From the NCBI GenBank assembly GCA_024036415.1, contig JAMWET010006766.1:12501-76500 (forward strand): DNA of 64,000 bases, written 5' to 3'. The stretch comes from Prochilodus magdalenae. Taxonomy: Eukaryota > Chordata > Actinopteri > Characiformes > Prochilodontidae. The translations under genes and the position numbers were made by a program. Below the pieces are notes generated by a model that did no database searches, was not told the origin of the DNA, and worked only from the letters and a program-made list of their open reading frames with translations. Positions 1-16,145 of the stretch are shown here, piece by piece (position 1 is the first letter of the stretch; each line of letters begins with the position of its first letter).

Positions 1-2148
1 CCACTCCTAACCTCTCTACATTACCTATTCACCACTCCTAACCTCTCTACATTATCTATTCACCACTCCTAACCTTCCTACATTACCTATTCACCACTCC
101 AAACCTCTCCAAATTATCTATTCACCACTACTAACCTCTCCAAATTATCTATTCACCACTACTAACCTCTCCACTTTACCTATTCACCACTCCTAACCTC
201 TCTACATTACCTATTCACCACTCCTAACCTCTCCAAATTATCTATTCACCACTCCTAACCTTCCTACATTACCTATTCATCACTCCTAACCTCTCTACAT
301 TACCTATTCACCACTCCTAACCTCTCTACATTACATATTCACCACTCCTAACCTCTCCAAATTATCTATTCACCACTCCTAACCTCTCTACATTACATAT
401 TCACCACTCCTAACCTCTCCAAATTATCTATTCACCACTCCTAACCTTCCTACATTACCTATTCATCACTCCTAACCTCTCTACATTATCTATTCACCAC
501 TACTAACCTCTCCACTTTACCTATTCACCACTCCTAACCTCTCTACATTACATATTCACCACTCCTAACCTCTCCAAATTATCTATTCACCACTCCTAAC
601 CTCTCTACATTACATATTCACCACTCCTAACCTCTCCAAATTATCTATTCACCACTCCTAACCTCTCTACATTACCTATTCACCACTCCTAACCTCTCTA
701 CATTATCTATTCACCACTCCTAACCTCCCTACATTACCTATTCACCACTCCTAACCTCCCTACATTACCTATTCACCACTACTAACCTTCCTACATTACC
801 TATTCACCACTCCTAACCTCTCTACATTACCTATTCACCACTCCTAACTTCTCTACATTACCTATTAACCACTGCTAACCTCTCTACATTACCTATTCAC
901 CACTCCTAACCTCCCTACATTACCTATTAACCACTGCTAACCTCCCTACATTACCTATTCACCACTCCTAACCTCTCTACATTATCTATTCACCACTGCT
1001 AACCTCTCTACATTATCTATTCACCACTCCTAACCTCCCTACATTACCTATTCACCACTCCTAACCTCTCTACATTACCTATTCACCACTCCTAACCTCC
1101 CTACATTACCTATTCACCACTGCTAACCTCTCTACATTACCTATTCACCACTCCTAACCTCCCTACATTACCTATTCACCCCTACTAACCTTCCTACATT
1201 ACCTATTCACCCCTACTAACCTTCCTACATTACCTATTCACCACTCCTAACCTCTCTACATTACCTATTCACCACTCCTAACCTCACTACATTACCTATT
1301 CACCACTGCTAACCTCCCTACATTACCTATTCACCACTGCTAACCTCCCTACATTACCTATTCACCCCTACTAACCTCTCTACATTACCTATTCACCACT
1401 CCTAACCTCCCCACATTATCTATTCACCACTCCTAGCCTCTCTACATTACCTATTCACCACTGCTAACCTCCCTACATTACCTATTCACCACTCCTAACC
1501 TTCCTACATTACCTATTCACCACTGCTAACCTCTCTACATTACCTATTCACCACTGCTAACCTCCCTACATTACCTATTCACCACTCCTAACCTCTCTAC
1601 ATTACCTATTCACCACTCCTAACCTCTCTACATTACCTATTCACCACTGCTAACCTCCCTACATTATCTATTCACCACTCCTAACCTCTCTACATTACCT
1701 ATTCACCACTGCTAACCTCTCTACATTACCTATTCACCACTCCTAACCTTCCTACATTACCTATTCACCACTCCTAACCTCTCTACATTACCTATTCACC
1801 ACTGCTAACCTCTCTACATTATCTATTCACCACTCCTAACCTCCCTACATTACCTATTCACCACTCCTAACCTTCCTACATTACCTATTCACCACTCCTA
1901 ACCTCTCTACATTACCTATTCACCACTCCTAACCTCTCTACATTATCTATTCACCACTCCTAACCTCTCTACATTATCTATTCACCACTCCTAACCTCCC
2001 TACATTACCTATTCACCACTCCTAACCTCTCTACATTACCTATTCACCACTCCTAACCTCTCTACATTACCTATTCACCACTGCTAACCTCCCTACATTA
2101 CCTATTCACCACTCCTAACCTCTCTACATTATCTATTCACCACTCCTA
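1..2148. repeat. 31-bp satellite / minisatellite array
   Basis: About 69 head-to-tail copies of a 31-bp unit beginning ACCACTCCTAACCTCTCTAC. Variants differ at a few fixed positions (CTCC/CTGC/CTAC; CTCTCTAC/CTCCCTAC/CTTCCTAC/CTCTCCAA; TTACC/TTATC). The array runs off the left edge, so its true length is unknown, and it stops abruptly at about 2148. There is no lasting reading frame. Confidence 0.95.
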
Positions 2149-2149
2149 C

Positions 2150-2556
2150 ATCAGTGTCGTCAAAGACTGCAGGGGTGTTGTGTCAGCCTATAATGGAGTG
2201 ATGAAATTCCACTTTTGTTTTGGCAGAGACGGCCAGAGGCACCGTGGTCAGCACCAAGATGAAAGGTTTTTTGGTTACACGTCACATGTCCAGATGGCCT
2301 GGTGTCACTTTACCTATAGGAACTGTGTGAGAATGTTCAAGCTGCATCGGATGGATTATCACAGGACACCAATAGGAACCTCTACAGCTCCATGCCAAGA
2401 TGTCTGGCATGTTGCGTTAGCCCGACAAAATACCGAGAGTCACTACTGAATTTATTTTCATTTAGTGTCCCGGGTGACCTTTACCTTTCTTTTCGATAGC
2501 ACTGCAACCCCACACATCCTTCTGGGTGCAGCTATTCTTTTGATGATGAGTGTATA
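2150..2556 (+). mobile_element. Decayed Tc1/mariner-like relic (family A, right half)
   Basis: This matches the 3' half of a family seen at least five times in the window. It holds a broken transposase-like stretch (translation contains GQHQDERF), then a tail ending in the inverted end GGTGCAGCTATTC...GATGATGAGTGTATA. Other copies lie at about 25915-26712, 28303-28865 (minus), 32215-32720 and 56046-56790. The left part seems to have been lost where the satellite begins. Frameshifts and stops make it non-functional. The family name is my label. Confidence 0.7.
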
Positions 2557-3130
2557 TAGTAAGTACAGATGGTGATGGTGATGATGATGATGATTATCAT
2601 ATTATTATTATCCTCTCTAACACTGCTCCACCAGTCCATGCGTGTGCCATATGCGGATCACTGCTGGATTCATCTGCCACCAAATCAGACCTTGCTAGGC
2701 ATTTGGTTTAATGATGTGGGATTTGATCAGAGGACTGGTTTCAGCACATACACCCCAAAAGCAGTATGAGGCTCTACGTGCAAATAGTAAAGAGCAGCCG
2801 CTACTGTACACAGATCCGTGACTCATCTCCCACACTAATGCTGCGTGTTTCTAATGGATCCGCTAATACTCCTAACATATGGGAACAGGAGAGGCGCACT
2901 TGGCAACGGCATCACACTTCCTCATCATGTGAACTACTCTCTTCCACACTCTAGTGGACACAAAGGGCCCTGCAGTTCCCAGCGCAGAGGAACTTGGATT
3001 TGCCCATCTTGTCTGCGTATTTGACATAAAATGCCCTGACCTGGAGAGACTGAGTCATATCTGTCCACTGCAGTGGTAAAAGGAATCTGCCTGATGCCTT
3101 AATTAAGGACCCCCAGAAGACCTCCACATA
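2557..3130. other. Intergenic, no gene recognised
   Basis: A short (GAT)n-like run at about 2569-2615 is followed by unassigned sequence. The short open frames here have no recognisable domain, signal or splice context. Confidence 0.5.
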
Positions 3131-3430
3131 ACAGGTCCTACTTGGGCTAGTGGTTCCTTCTCAGCCCTTGGTGACACTGAGGCGCTGGTGTGAGAGGATC
3201 AGACACAGGAGTGCCGTTAAGTGTGTCCACTCACTGTCCGCTCTGTTAGACACTCCTACCTTGCTGGTCCACCTTGTAGATGTACAGTCAGAGACGATAG
3301 CTCATCTGCTGCTGCACAGTGCAGTGTTGGTCATCCTCAAGTCCTTCGTCTGGATGCTGCCCACAGGACGCTCCTGACTGGAGAAATTTTGGTTGGTGGA
3401 TTATACTCAGTTCCACAGTGACACTGAGGC
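3130..3430. mobile_element. Hairpin-type interspersed repeat (family shared with 14060-14600)
   Basis: It contains the phrases TGACACTGAGGCGCTGGTGTGAG, GTCCACTC..TTAGACACTCCTACC and GACGATAGCTCATCTGCTGC, which recur at 14160-14600. Its two halves are partly complementary (the GTGACACTGAG motif appears at both ends), as in non-autonomous hairpin transposons common in fish. It has no coding capacity. Confidence 0.6.
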
Positions 3431-3699
3431 GACTTCAGCAGCAAGACTCCTCTCTCGCCAGTGCTCCACCCCTTTGTCCCTCCTCAGCAGTCTTCTGCGA
3501 GTGTAAGCTCCCTTTTGGGTGTTTGCAGACATAAGTAATCAGCCACCGAGCCTGTGCTGTCTTATAGGTGGAATGATAATAGGAGCTGCATTAAGAAGCC
3601 TCATTAAGACACTGGAAAGATTCCCCAACATTTCTATTTAACTCTACAAGGTAACAGCAACATTTGCATTCAAATCCACTCGTTTCTAATAAGATATGG

Positions 3700-4425
3700 T
3701 ACCAACATCAGTTTCATTCCCTAGGATTCCCAAAACCCTATATTTCCAATGCTGCACCTTCCCATGGCCCTGTGCTCCCAAAGGTCTATCTTCTCGAGGC
3801 CTTGAGTTCCTAGGCTCCTAGGTTCTCAAGACCCTATATGCCCAATGTCTCCGTGTCCCTGTATTGATAAGACTTATATTCCCAAGGCCTAATGCTTCCA
3901 AGGTCATATGTTACCAGGGTTCTGTGTCCCCAAGATTTTAAATTCCCAATGCCTCATGGACCCGAAGCCCTTTTGTCCCCAGCTTTATATTCCCAAGGCC
4001 CTATGATCTTTTGGCCCTATGTTCACAACACCCCATATTCCCACGGTTCTATTTTCCCAAGACCGTATGGTTCCAGGGACCTATATTCTTAAGCAATATG
4101 TTGCCAAGATCCTATTTTCTAAAAGGTCCCATGTTCCCAACGCTCTATCTTCCCAAGTCCTATGTTCACAGGGTCAAGACTGTATTTTCCCCTGTCCCTA
4201 TATCACTAAGCCTTATATTCTCAAGGTCCCCCTATATTCCCAAAGTCCTATCTTCCCAAGGCCCTGCTTTTTCAATAATTTATGCTACCGTGCCCCTATA
4301 TTCCCTGGGTCTCGTGTTCCATAGACCCTATATTCCAAGGCTCTATATTACCAAGGCCCTACGGTTCCAGAGTCCTATGTTCTCAAGCAATCAGTTCCCA
4401 ATATTCAATGTTCTAAAGGTCCTAT
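3700..4425. repeat. Degenerate short-period tandem repeat
   Basis: Imperfect repeats of about 16-20 bp built on CCCAAGGTCCTATGTTC. The pattern resumes at about 4560-4615. Overlapping open frames here (such as 4011-4430) are by-products of the periodic composition. Confidence 0.75.
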
Positions 4426-4426
4426 A

Positions 4427-4560
4427 CTGAGAGTCACTACTAAATTTATCCCCATTTATTGTTCCTGGTGACCTTAACCTTCCTTTCCGATAGCACTGCA
4501 ACCCCACACCTACTTCTGGGTGCAGCTATTCTTTGATGATGAGTGTATATAGTACATATC
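4427..4560 (+). mobile_element. Terminal fragment of Tc1-like family A
   Basis: About 130 bp match the 3' tail of family A, including GCACTGCAACCCCACACC and GGGTGCAGCTATTC, ending in GATGATGAGTGTATA. It sits inside the degenerate short-period repeat, whose pattern resumes on its right side, so it looks like an insertion followed by truncation. Confidence 0.65.
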
Positions 4561-4639
4561 TGATGTTCTAAAGGTCCTATGTTCCCATGGCCCTGTATTC
4601 CTAAGGCTCTATGTTACCTCAGCTTTTTGAATGACACAG

Positions 4640-5815
4640 CAAACCTCGATATGGCAGTTTAAGGGAGTTTACAAAAGTGTTTCTAAGGTTACAGCTAGGT
4701 CACAAAAGGTCCAAATCAAGACAACAAGGATCTGATTTGAAGGAATATGCTTGTCCTTGGCAAAACCAAGCTATAATTAGATAATAATAATAATGATATA
4801 TATAGATATATCATAATTAATAGCTAACCTACTCACTGTAATGCTAAAATTATTTTTCTTTGTAAATAATAACATGATATGATTAAAGTGTGATGCCCTG
4901 CAAGCTCTGTGTACAGATTCTGTCTGGAATGCCCATAAATCCCCATGAATATAATTTCGGTGTATTATGAGATATCATAACGCATATCAGAATATGCACA
5001 TTCATAAATATATTAGGGGTTTTCCGCATGCCTGAGACAACATGGTGTTTGAAACCCACAGGGGTCACATGACCATAGAGCTGTTTCCCAGCTGTGTGCA
5101 CCTTCCTGAATTACTTCCACCCCAGTCTTTTAGACCCAATCTTAGACTTCCATACCTCTAATAGCTCAAACAAGACATTTCTGACCTTTTACTTCCTGGA
5201 GGAACACTGTGTAAGGATTTATTGATCCTTCAAGAGTGGAGAGGTAGTGCCCCCTGCTGATGACTTTAAAAAAGGAAAGACAGGCCTAACAGCACCATGC
5301 AGGGTCTCTGCCTATACAACAGAACGTACTGTAATACGACATTGAGCTGACGTTCATAACATTCCAGCATTATTTACCTTGTAGATGTAAACAAAGCCAT
5401 TCATTGGTTAGTTAGGAGTGGTTAGACATGGATGCGCCATTCTAGAGAAAACCACAGAGCCAGAATAACCCACAGGGTTTCGTATGAAACCAGACAGGAC
5501 ATGCTTATGAACATGGTGTCTGTTGCCGGAAATAGGGTTTTGAGAACGTTTTGGCCCAAGATGCATTTTTAGGTCATATATGGTGGACACTGGTCTACAC
5601 TGACCTCTATTTTACCATAACCTAGCATTTTACCAAAACCTACTTTATTATTATACTACTTCATATTTGAAAGGTTAGAGAATTTTTTTTAAGTTTCCTG
5701 GTTGCTTGGGTAGTAAACAGCCATCCACTGTCCTCCACTATTCCATTTCTATTTCTACAATGTGCAATAGAAACTCAGTAATCTATTTCTATTACTGCTG
5801 TTTATATTTTCTGTA
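4640..5815. other. Intergenic, no gene recognised
   Basis: About 1.2 kb of AT-rich DNA. The open frames on either strand are at most about 70 codons and show no motif, signal peptide or splice pattern that I recognise. Confidence 0.5.
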
Positions 5816-5821
5816 ATTTTG

Positions 5822-5877
5822 TATATATATATATAGAGAGAGAGAGAGAGCGAGAGAGAGAGAGAGAGAGAGAGAGA
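5822..5877. repeat. (TA)n(GA)n microsatellite
   Basis: A short TA run is followed by about 45 bp of GA dinucleotides with one C interruption. It lies just upstream of a retroelement 3' end. Confidence 0.9.
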
Positions 5878-5924
5878 TCTTATTTATTATTTGTATGTTT
5901 CCTGACACTTCTATTCTTTCCTCT

Positions 5925-5998
5925 GTGCTGCTGTGGCATTGTAAATTTCCCCACTGTGGGATCAATAAAGGATTATCTTGTCTCTTATCTTATCTTAA
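5925..5998 (+). mobile_element. LINE/SINE-type 3' end with simple tail
   Basis: The phrase TTTCCCCACTGTGGGATCAA followed by TAAAGGATTATCT and a (TTATC)n-like tail is the 3' end of a non-LTR retroelement. The same end appears at about 10855-10900 on the plus strand and at about 53258-53290 on the minus strand. Only the last ~75 bp are evident. Confidence 0.6.
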
Positions 5999-6439
5999 AC
6001 AAAAAGTTAAGTTTCTCAATGAAGTTTACAATAAAGCACCTTAGAAGCAATTTAGAAAAACCTGTGTTATTCTCTTCAAAATGTCCCAACGTATTCAAGT
6101 CCAAGGAGTCCAGAGTGCTGGATAAAGAGCTAAAGGAATACTGCACAACAGCACTGGCACATAAAATCCCATTTCTCCATTTTTGCCATTTTCAATTTTT
6201 TTGGTATTATAACTCAATATTGGCCTTAAAACTCCACTTACCCTTGGAGTGTTAAAACTGAATGAATAATATACCAACTGATACCCCTCTTCATTACCTT
6301 CCATTATATTACATCCTGTGAAGTGAGGAGGGCAAGAGGTTTTGTTCAAACAGCAGCTCAAAAACTACGCTGCCCAACGTCAATGCCGTTTTCTCCTGGG
6401 GGGACGGGAAAAGAAATCTCTCACAAAAGCAAAGCAACT

Positions 6440-7142
6440 GAACAGAACTCTTTATTCAAGTATGAAAATGTAAAGCACACATTTTAAATTGTAGCAGACA
6501 GTTCTGTCATGTACAAATCAACACAATCATAAAGGCAAATCATTAACTTGATTAACAATCAATTCTCTGAAGAGGTCCGTTTTCCTCCCGTCCAACTTGA
6601 ACTGCATAGAATTTTGCATGGTAGGTACACCGACATATCGCTCTACGGTATCTCTGAATTGGTCCCATGAAACAAAACGCAGAGGGGCGAACAAAGCTTT
6701 AGAGATATCCCACACGCCTTTCTTCCCGATGGGTCTGAAATGATTCCAACCTGGTTTTAGCGACATAAAGAGAATGGATATTTTTGGTGGCTTCGTTCAA
6801 CCAAATTCTAGCGAAACACACTACTGTAAGGCATGCCTCCACTTGGCGCCAGACCTCTTGAACAAACGGAGGCTTCAGATTTCTAACATGTGCACACCTA
6901 CTATGCTGAAACGGCTATCCATAGACATTTCATGCTGTGACCTTTATCTTAAAGTACCGTAACACTCTGAATAGTAGAGACGTTACTGCATACTTCCCCG
7001 CCCCCATCATAAACTGCTGCATATACTTCAGATACTCACTGGAGGAACATTGTTTAGGGTGACATACAAGAAGCTGGTCTACCCTCATGGTAATAAATCC
7101 AATGCGTAGCGTTCTCTGGAGTTGAGGTTCAGGTTTTACCAT
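6440..7142 (-). pseudogene. Decayed coding fragment, probably retroelement-derived
   Basis: Three minus-strand segments in different frames look like pieces of one broken protein: 7142-6930 (contains GFITMRVDQLLVCHPKQC), about 6900-6775 (contains FVQEVWRQVEACL) and 6766-6527 (contains GWNHFRPIGKKGVWDISKAL). The second and third meet at a frameshift near 6765. Tryptophan-rich spacing and the frameshifts suggest an old mobile-element polyprotein, possibly a reverse transcriptase tail. I cannot name the family, and no host-gene splice signals were seen. Confidence 0.35.
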
Positions 7143-8205
7143 TACACTGTGGAATGACTGTGCCTCCTGCTTCGCTGGGGGTGGTCTACAGGAACTTTTA
7201 TAATGACATCATCTTATAAATCTGATCAGCTTCGAATATTAAAGCCCCCATCAGCAACTGCAGCAACACTGCATTTACTAGAAGACAATTCATAGAAATG
7301 TTCTAAATGTAAACATGCTAAAGAAACCTTTCGGCCGAAGCAGGGCATTTTCTCTCGCCACAGAATTCAGAGCTGACCTGAGGGCAGCAGCGGTTCCTTA
7401 TTGAGAGTTTCAGGACATATAAAGTGAATTGGTCAAACACAAAAGAAGACAAGGCCTTTTAAACTATAGTCTCGGAATGCAAGGCTGTACCTTTTTCTCT
7501 GAGTGAGACAAAGAGGAAGTTTAGAGGAAGATAAAAAAAAGCTCGGAGGGATTGACATCAGACTCTCGCTGCTAAAGATTCCTCACGATCGCAAAAGCCT
7601 GCGAAGATCACCGACCCGTCTGCCTCCTAGAAGACTAGGAAGACGATGGATCAGCTTCGAGTCTCCGTTATTAACTCGCTTCCGTCGCCGCAAAGTGCCT
7701 TATAGTGCTGCTTAAAGGAAACAAACAAGCAAAAGACCTGCTTGAGTGGGATTGTCCCAACAGTATCGCTAAAGCTGTGGTAGATCATTTCTTCATCATG
7801 TTCTTCCAAATAAAGGCACCAAAAAGGGTTCTTTGGAGACCCGACAGGGTGTGGTTGTTGCCCTGCTAGGTTTAGCTGTTACTAAACAGCTGAGAAACTA
7901 CCAAACAGTGCTGGTCCAAGCTCCTCACCTCTGCCGTAGAAGAACTGCCTCTCATTTCCTAAAGCAGTGCTTCCCAGTACTGCTCCTGCGACCCCAACGG
8001 CACTGCAAATGTCTGATGCACCCCGTGATGTGACATCCAGGAATATGCATTGCTTTGGGTTCCTATTAGCTGGACTGGGAAACACTGCCCCGAAGTATCT
8101 CTCAACTGTGGGGTCAACTGTGTCGTTTTAAACACTGGTTCTCAACACAGTACCAGCCCTCGGCCCACATGTGCATATAGTAACAGAGCAAAGTTGGGAA
8201 CACCT
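7143..8205. other. Intergenic, no gene recognised
   Basis: No open frame with a recognisable domain. The 7500-7715 and 7833-8085 frames are short and lack splice context. Confidence 0.45.
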
Positions 8206-8207
8206 AC

Positions 8208-8390
8208 AGAGGTATTTCTCAGCTCTGGTGCTGGAGGCACCCTGCCCTGCACATTTTGGTGCTTCCCTTGTTCACACCCGATTCAACTCATCAGCTCGTT
8301 AACAAGCCCTTTCAGAGTTGTAGCGGGTGTGTTAAAGCAGGTTAGCCAGTACAATGTGCAGGGCAGGGTTGAGAAGCACTGATCTGGAGG
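8208..8390. mobile_element. Short inverted-repeat element (MITE-like)
   Basis: The left end TTTCTCAGCTCTGGTGCTGG with AGGCACCCTGCCCTGCACAT is mirrored at the right by ATGTGCAGGGCAGGGTTGAG and AAGCACTG. A related, shorter hairpin lies at 14400-14503. It is non-coding; the ends resemble fish hAT-type miniature elements. A possible further copy end lies around 8440-8560 (GGTTCTCAAAC ... GTTTGAGAACCAC). Confidence 0.6.
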
Positions 8391-8585
8391 ACCAGTTAGA
8401 AAAGGACTTGAATAACCATCCACTGAAATGTTCTTTAGGACACTGGTTCTCAAACTAGCCCCCGGAGCCTGTTAGGTACCCCACCTTGTTTGCTCAATCT
8501 CAACCGCCAACACAAAGTGATACAGCAAAATCGTGGCAGTCGTTTGAGAACCACAGTTTTAGAGAACTAAAAGCGGCTGTTCTGT

Positions 8586-8622
8586 TTTATTATTCCTAGG
8601 AACTATTTTTGGCACCTTTATT
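8586..8622 (-). terminator. dtx3: Candidate dtx3 polyadenylation signals
   Basis: Two AATAAA hexamers lie on the minus strand (complements at 8586-8591 and 8617-8622), about 0.8 kb downstream of the dtx3 stop codon. The region between (8623-9394) has no other gene and would be the dtx3 3' UTR. This is inferred, since no transcript data are available. Confidence 0.4.
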
Positions 8623-9394
8623 TTAAGAGTGCGCATCTCCGCTCCTTCCCAGACAAACAATATGACCAGTTGCCACTCGTATAAAACATCTTAAGCACAT
8701 TTTGGCCTTCAAGTTTTACCATTACCTTCATGAGCTGACTGGAATCTTTTCAAGGAAATGTAAATCCTACGAGAAAAGCAATCCAGAGCTGCAAACAGAA
8801 TTCCAGCCCTCCAGGTTTTGAGGGCTACAAAGCGTATCATCAATGAACCAGCTTTAAACATAGCCACTAAGCGTTTATCCCAGGGTAAATGCTCAAGATG
8901 TTCAATGCGGGCAGCCGCAAACCACTAAACGTGGCTGTATGCAAGAAAGCAGGGAGATTAAACAAGAAAGCCAGAAATTCTCATCAGCTTGGAAACACAA
9001 GAACAGTGTACTTCCTACTAGTACTGCAGCGGAAGGAAGTTGGATGTTTCTGAAACACTTGTGAATCAGCAGTTCACTGGCTACTCAAGCAAACCACAGT
9101 AATCTGGACTCGTGTTCTCATCTTACCAAAGTGCTCCCTTTAGAACAAATACAAAAGAGAAATTAAAACGTGTGTGGAATGCACTGCACTCACTTATAAC
9201 GCATCACTCAAAGAGCAAGTTTAAACAAAAAGAAACTAATTCAGACAATCTTGGTGCACACAGAATCTTCTCGTCCAAGGTCACGAAACATGGCTGTGAC
9301 TCGCATTAACACAGTAAACCTGTGGAGAGTCTGTGGTCAAGTCAGTCCATGTGCCGGTCCCGTAGTATGCCCAATGTCCTGCATTTAAAAGAAG

Positions 9395-13844
<4,450 letters not shown>

Positions 13845-14059
13845 CTCATCAGATGAAACTAGACATGAAGGAAAACCAGAAGGCGACAAATGAAGGGATT
13901 ATCTTCAACAAATTCGGAAATATGGTCCTAATACCGGTCAAAGCATGGCACATGATTTCAGTCTTAGGGATTAGTGTGTATTAATAACCGTGTCGAAACA
14001 CATTATGCTGTATTAACTGTCCTGGTTTCCCTACAGTACCAGTTCAAAACATTACGGGT

Positions 14060-14600
14060 ATCTACACTTTGTGTCCATTTCCTCAGGTCCATTTACCACA
14101 TAGGAGCACTTTGTAGTTCTGCCATTACAGACTCCAGTCCATCTGTATCCCTGTATAATTTGTTAACCCCTTTTACCCATTTCTCCACTGTCCAGGACCA
14201 CCACAGAGCAGGTATGACGTGGGTGGTGATTCTCAGCACTGCAGTGACACTGACGTGGTGCTGTTGTGTGTTTAGACACTGTGTCCTCTCCGTGTCCACT
14301 CTATTAGACACTCCTACCTTGCTGGTCCAACTTGTAAATATACAGCCAGGGACGATAGCTCACTTGCTGCTACACAGTCTGTATTGGTCATCCTCTAGTT
14401 CAGTATCTCTCAACCCTAGTCCTGGAGGCACCCTGCCCCTTCTGGGAAAGCACTAAAATGTGCAGGGTGCCTCCAGGCCGTGGCTGAGAAACACTGCTCT
14501 GCTCCTTCATCAGTGGTCATAGGATGCTGCCCATGGGATGTTGACTGGACAGTTGTGTTTGGTGGATGAGTCTCAGTCCAGCAGTGACACTGAGACGTTT
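14060..14600. mobile_element. Hairpin-type interspersed repeat with a nested insertion
   Basis: The outer element begins near CCATTTACCACATAGGAGCA, contains GGACCACCACAGAGCAGGTA and CAGCACTGCAGTGACACTGA, and ends near AGTCCAGCAGTGACACTGAG. It is related to 3130-3430. The shorter hairpin 14400-14503 interrupts it, and the outer sequence resumes after it. Non-coding. Confidence 0.65.
14400..14503. mobile_element. Nested short hairpin element
   Basis: CAGTATCTCTCAACCCTAGT and CCTGGAGGCACCCTGC at the left are complementary to GCAGGGTGCCTCCAGG and CTGAGAAACACTG at the right. It is the same family as 8208-8390 but with most of its centre missing. Confidence 0.65.
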
Positions 14601-14734
14601 ATACACTCATATCTCTCTAGTATAGTAAGTTTAACTGATTTTAATGAGACACTTTAAATGAAATATTGAAATAAATGTAATTTGTTTGCGATATTTGTTA
14701 GTATGTTTAATTATTAAGCCGCACTGGGTTCTTA

Positions 14735-15467
14735 CACAGTCGAATCGCATTGTTATGACCACCAGCTAATATTGGTGTAGCTCAGCGGATGACACCACTA
14801 CCCGCCAAGTAGCTACCACCACACGTGGGAGACTGGGGTTCGAATCCCAGGCTGAGTGACTAGTCTGTGCTACACCAATGAGAGTCCGTGGGCAAGACTC
14901 CTAACACTACGTTGGCCTACCTGCAATATGATTAACCTTGTAAGTCGCTCTGGATAAGAGCATCAGCTAAATACCGTAAAATGTAAATTTTAAAAATGTA
15001 ATCCAGAGTAACTGCCAAGTGCACCACAGACAGCAGCTAGACAGGCTGAGAGTGACTCAGTAAGGTCCTGGCTGGTTGTCACAGGTATCTGTAGCCATGC
15101 TGATTTTCACAGATCCATCCCACTGGCCTCACAGATGCTCGATTGTGTTCAAATCTGGGGAATTAGGGGGTCAGGTAGTAATTGGAAGTCTTGGTCATGC
15201 TCTTCCAGCCAATGTCAGAGATTTTTTAGCCATGTGAAACATTGCATTGTCTTGCTGGAAGGCTCCTTGCACCCCAGGAAAGACAATCGGCATGTATGGC
15301 TGTACGTGACCCTCAGGGATGGATTCATAGCGAAATCGGTTGAGAGTGCTCTCCACATGGATGGGTGGGCCCAGAGAGTGGCACACAAACTTCATGAAAC
15401 TTCCATCATGAGCTACACCCTGTTGTCGTTGAACGTAGGATGGTCATAATAATGTGACTCGACTGTG
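14735..15467. mobile_element. TA-flanked inverted-repeat transposon relic carrying a SINE
   Basis: The left end CACAGTCGAATCGCATTGTT with ATGACCACCAGCTAATAT is mirrored at the right by TGGTCATAATAATGTGACTC and GACTGTG. TA flanks both ends. The inside has remnants of a Tc1-like transposase in antisense (a plus-strand 15135-15449 frame is a shadow). A tRNA-derived SINE (14773-14992) has inserted near the left end. A related relic in opposite orientation lies at about 47800-48356. Confidence 0.7.
14773..14992 (+). mobile_element. tRNA-derived SINE
   Basis: The 5' head is tRNA-like: an A box in GTGTAGCTCAGCGGATGACA and a B box GGTTCGAATCCC. The 3' part ends GTAAGTCGCTCTGGATAAGA then GCATCAGCTAAAT, a SINE tail widely seen in fish. 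The same 3' end and a related head appear in reverse at 53190-53620. These are RNA polymerase III-type internal promoters; activity is unknown. Confidence 0.8.
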
Positions 15468-15474
15468 TATTTCT

Positions 15475-15900
15475 CTTTTCAAACTGATCAGATAAATAAG
15501 TATCATGGCATAGTGAGTTTCATGAAAATGTCTTGATAGTATCGCGATAGTAGCTGTGTGGCATATCAGCTCTGTCTATGCTTGGTTATGAGGGGCAGGT
15601 TTACGAGGACAGACCACGTGACATTCTCTGGCGCTTATAAGCACATTCACACCCCCACTTTGGACAGACGTCAGATTCACCTGGCCAGCGAAGTCATGTA
15701 ACCTGGTCAGACCACAGTGTGATTCACACTCACACAATAGTGAGGGTACCTTCGGACCTTGTAGGCCCAGCTACAGCGAAAAACTGCCTTCTCACCAACC
15801 CCCCAGAAATTTCCCTAGCTGCCGTGCTGTGGACGCCGAGTGAGGTAACGCTGACGTAAAGGCTTCGCCATACGGGAAGCATAACGTTACTGTCACGGAA
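15475..15900. other. Intergenic or dtx3 5' intron, nothing recognised
   Basis: No gene or repeat identified. Confidence 0.45.
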
Positions 15901-15958
15901 AACCGACACCCGCAGGTTTCACTGTCCGCTAATAACCAACCCTGTCCTCATCACCTAC

Positions 15959-16145
15959 CTCCTCTGTGCTGCTTAAACCGAGCCGGACGAGACAGTAAGC
16001 TGGCCTTCCCCCGGTGCCTTTATCGGCAGACCTCATGCGTTCAGCGCAGAATATTCTCGAAGTTGGCAAACCTTCCCGACGAGCTGATGGGAGCCGACCG
16101 TCACGCGAAGAAGCGAACAACGTCAACCATCAACAGGCGCGAAAT
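15959..16145 (-). other. dtx3: Candidate dtx3 non-coding first exon / CpG-rich promoter region
   Basis: This stretch is richer in CpG than its surroundings (around 15830-16140). On the minus strand it ends in a good splice donor, AGAGGAG|GTAGGTGA at 15959. It lies 2.1 kb upstream of the dtx3 acceptor at 13858, so it could be a 5' UTR exon. No long open frame is required. It competes with the 18629-18889 candidates. Confidence 0.35.

Noticed and set aside
1..2148. CRISPR array
   Set aside because: Units are contiguous 31-bp repeats without unique spacers, in a vertebrate context.
4011..4430. 139-codon plus-strand frame rich in FP and YS motifs
   Set aside because: Generated by the degenerate CCCAAGGTCCTATG repeat; no start context and no homology I recognise.
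14773..14850. Possible functional tRNA gene
   Set aside because: It has A and B boxes but no proper cloverleaf, and it is followed by a SINE tail; it is a tRNA-derived SINE head.
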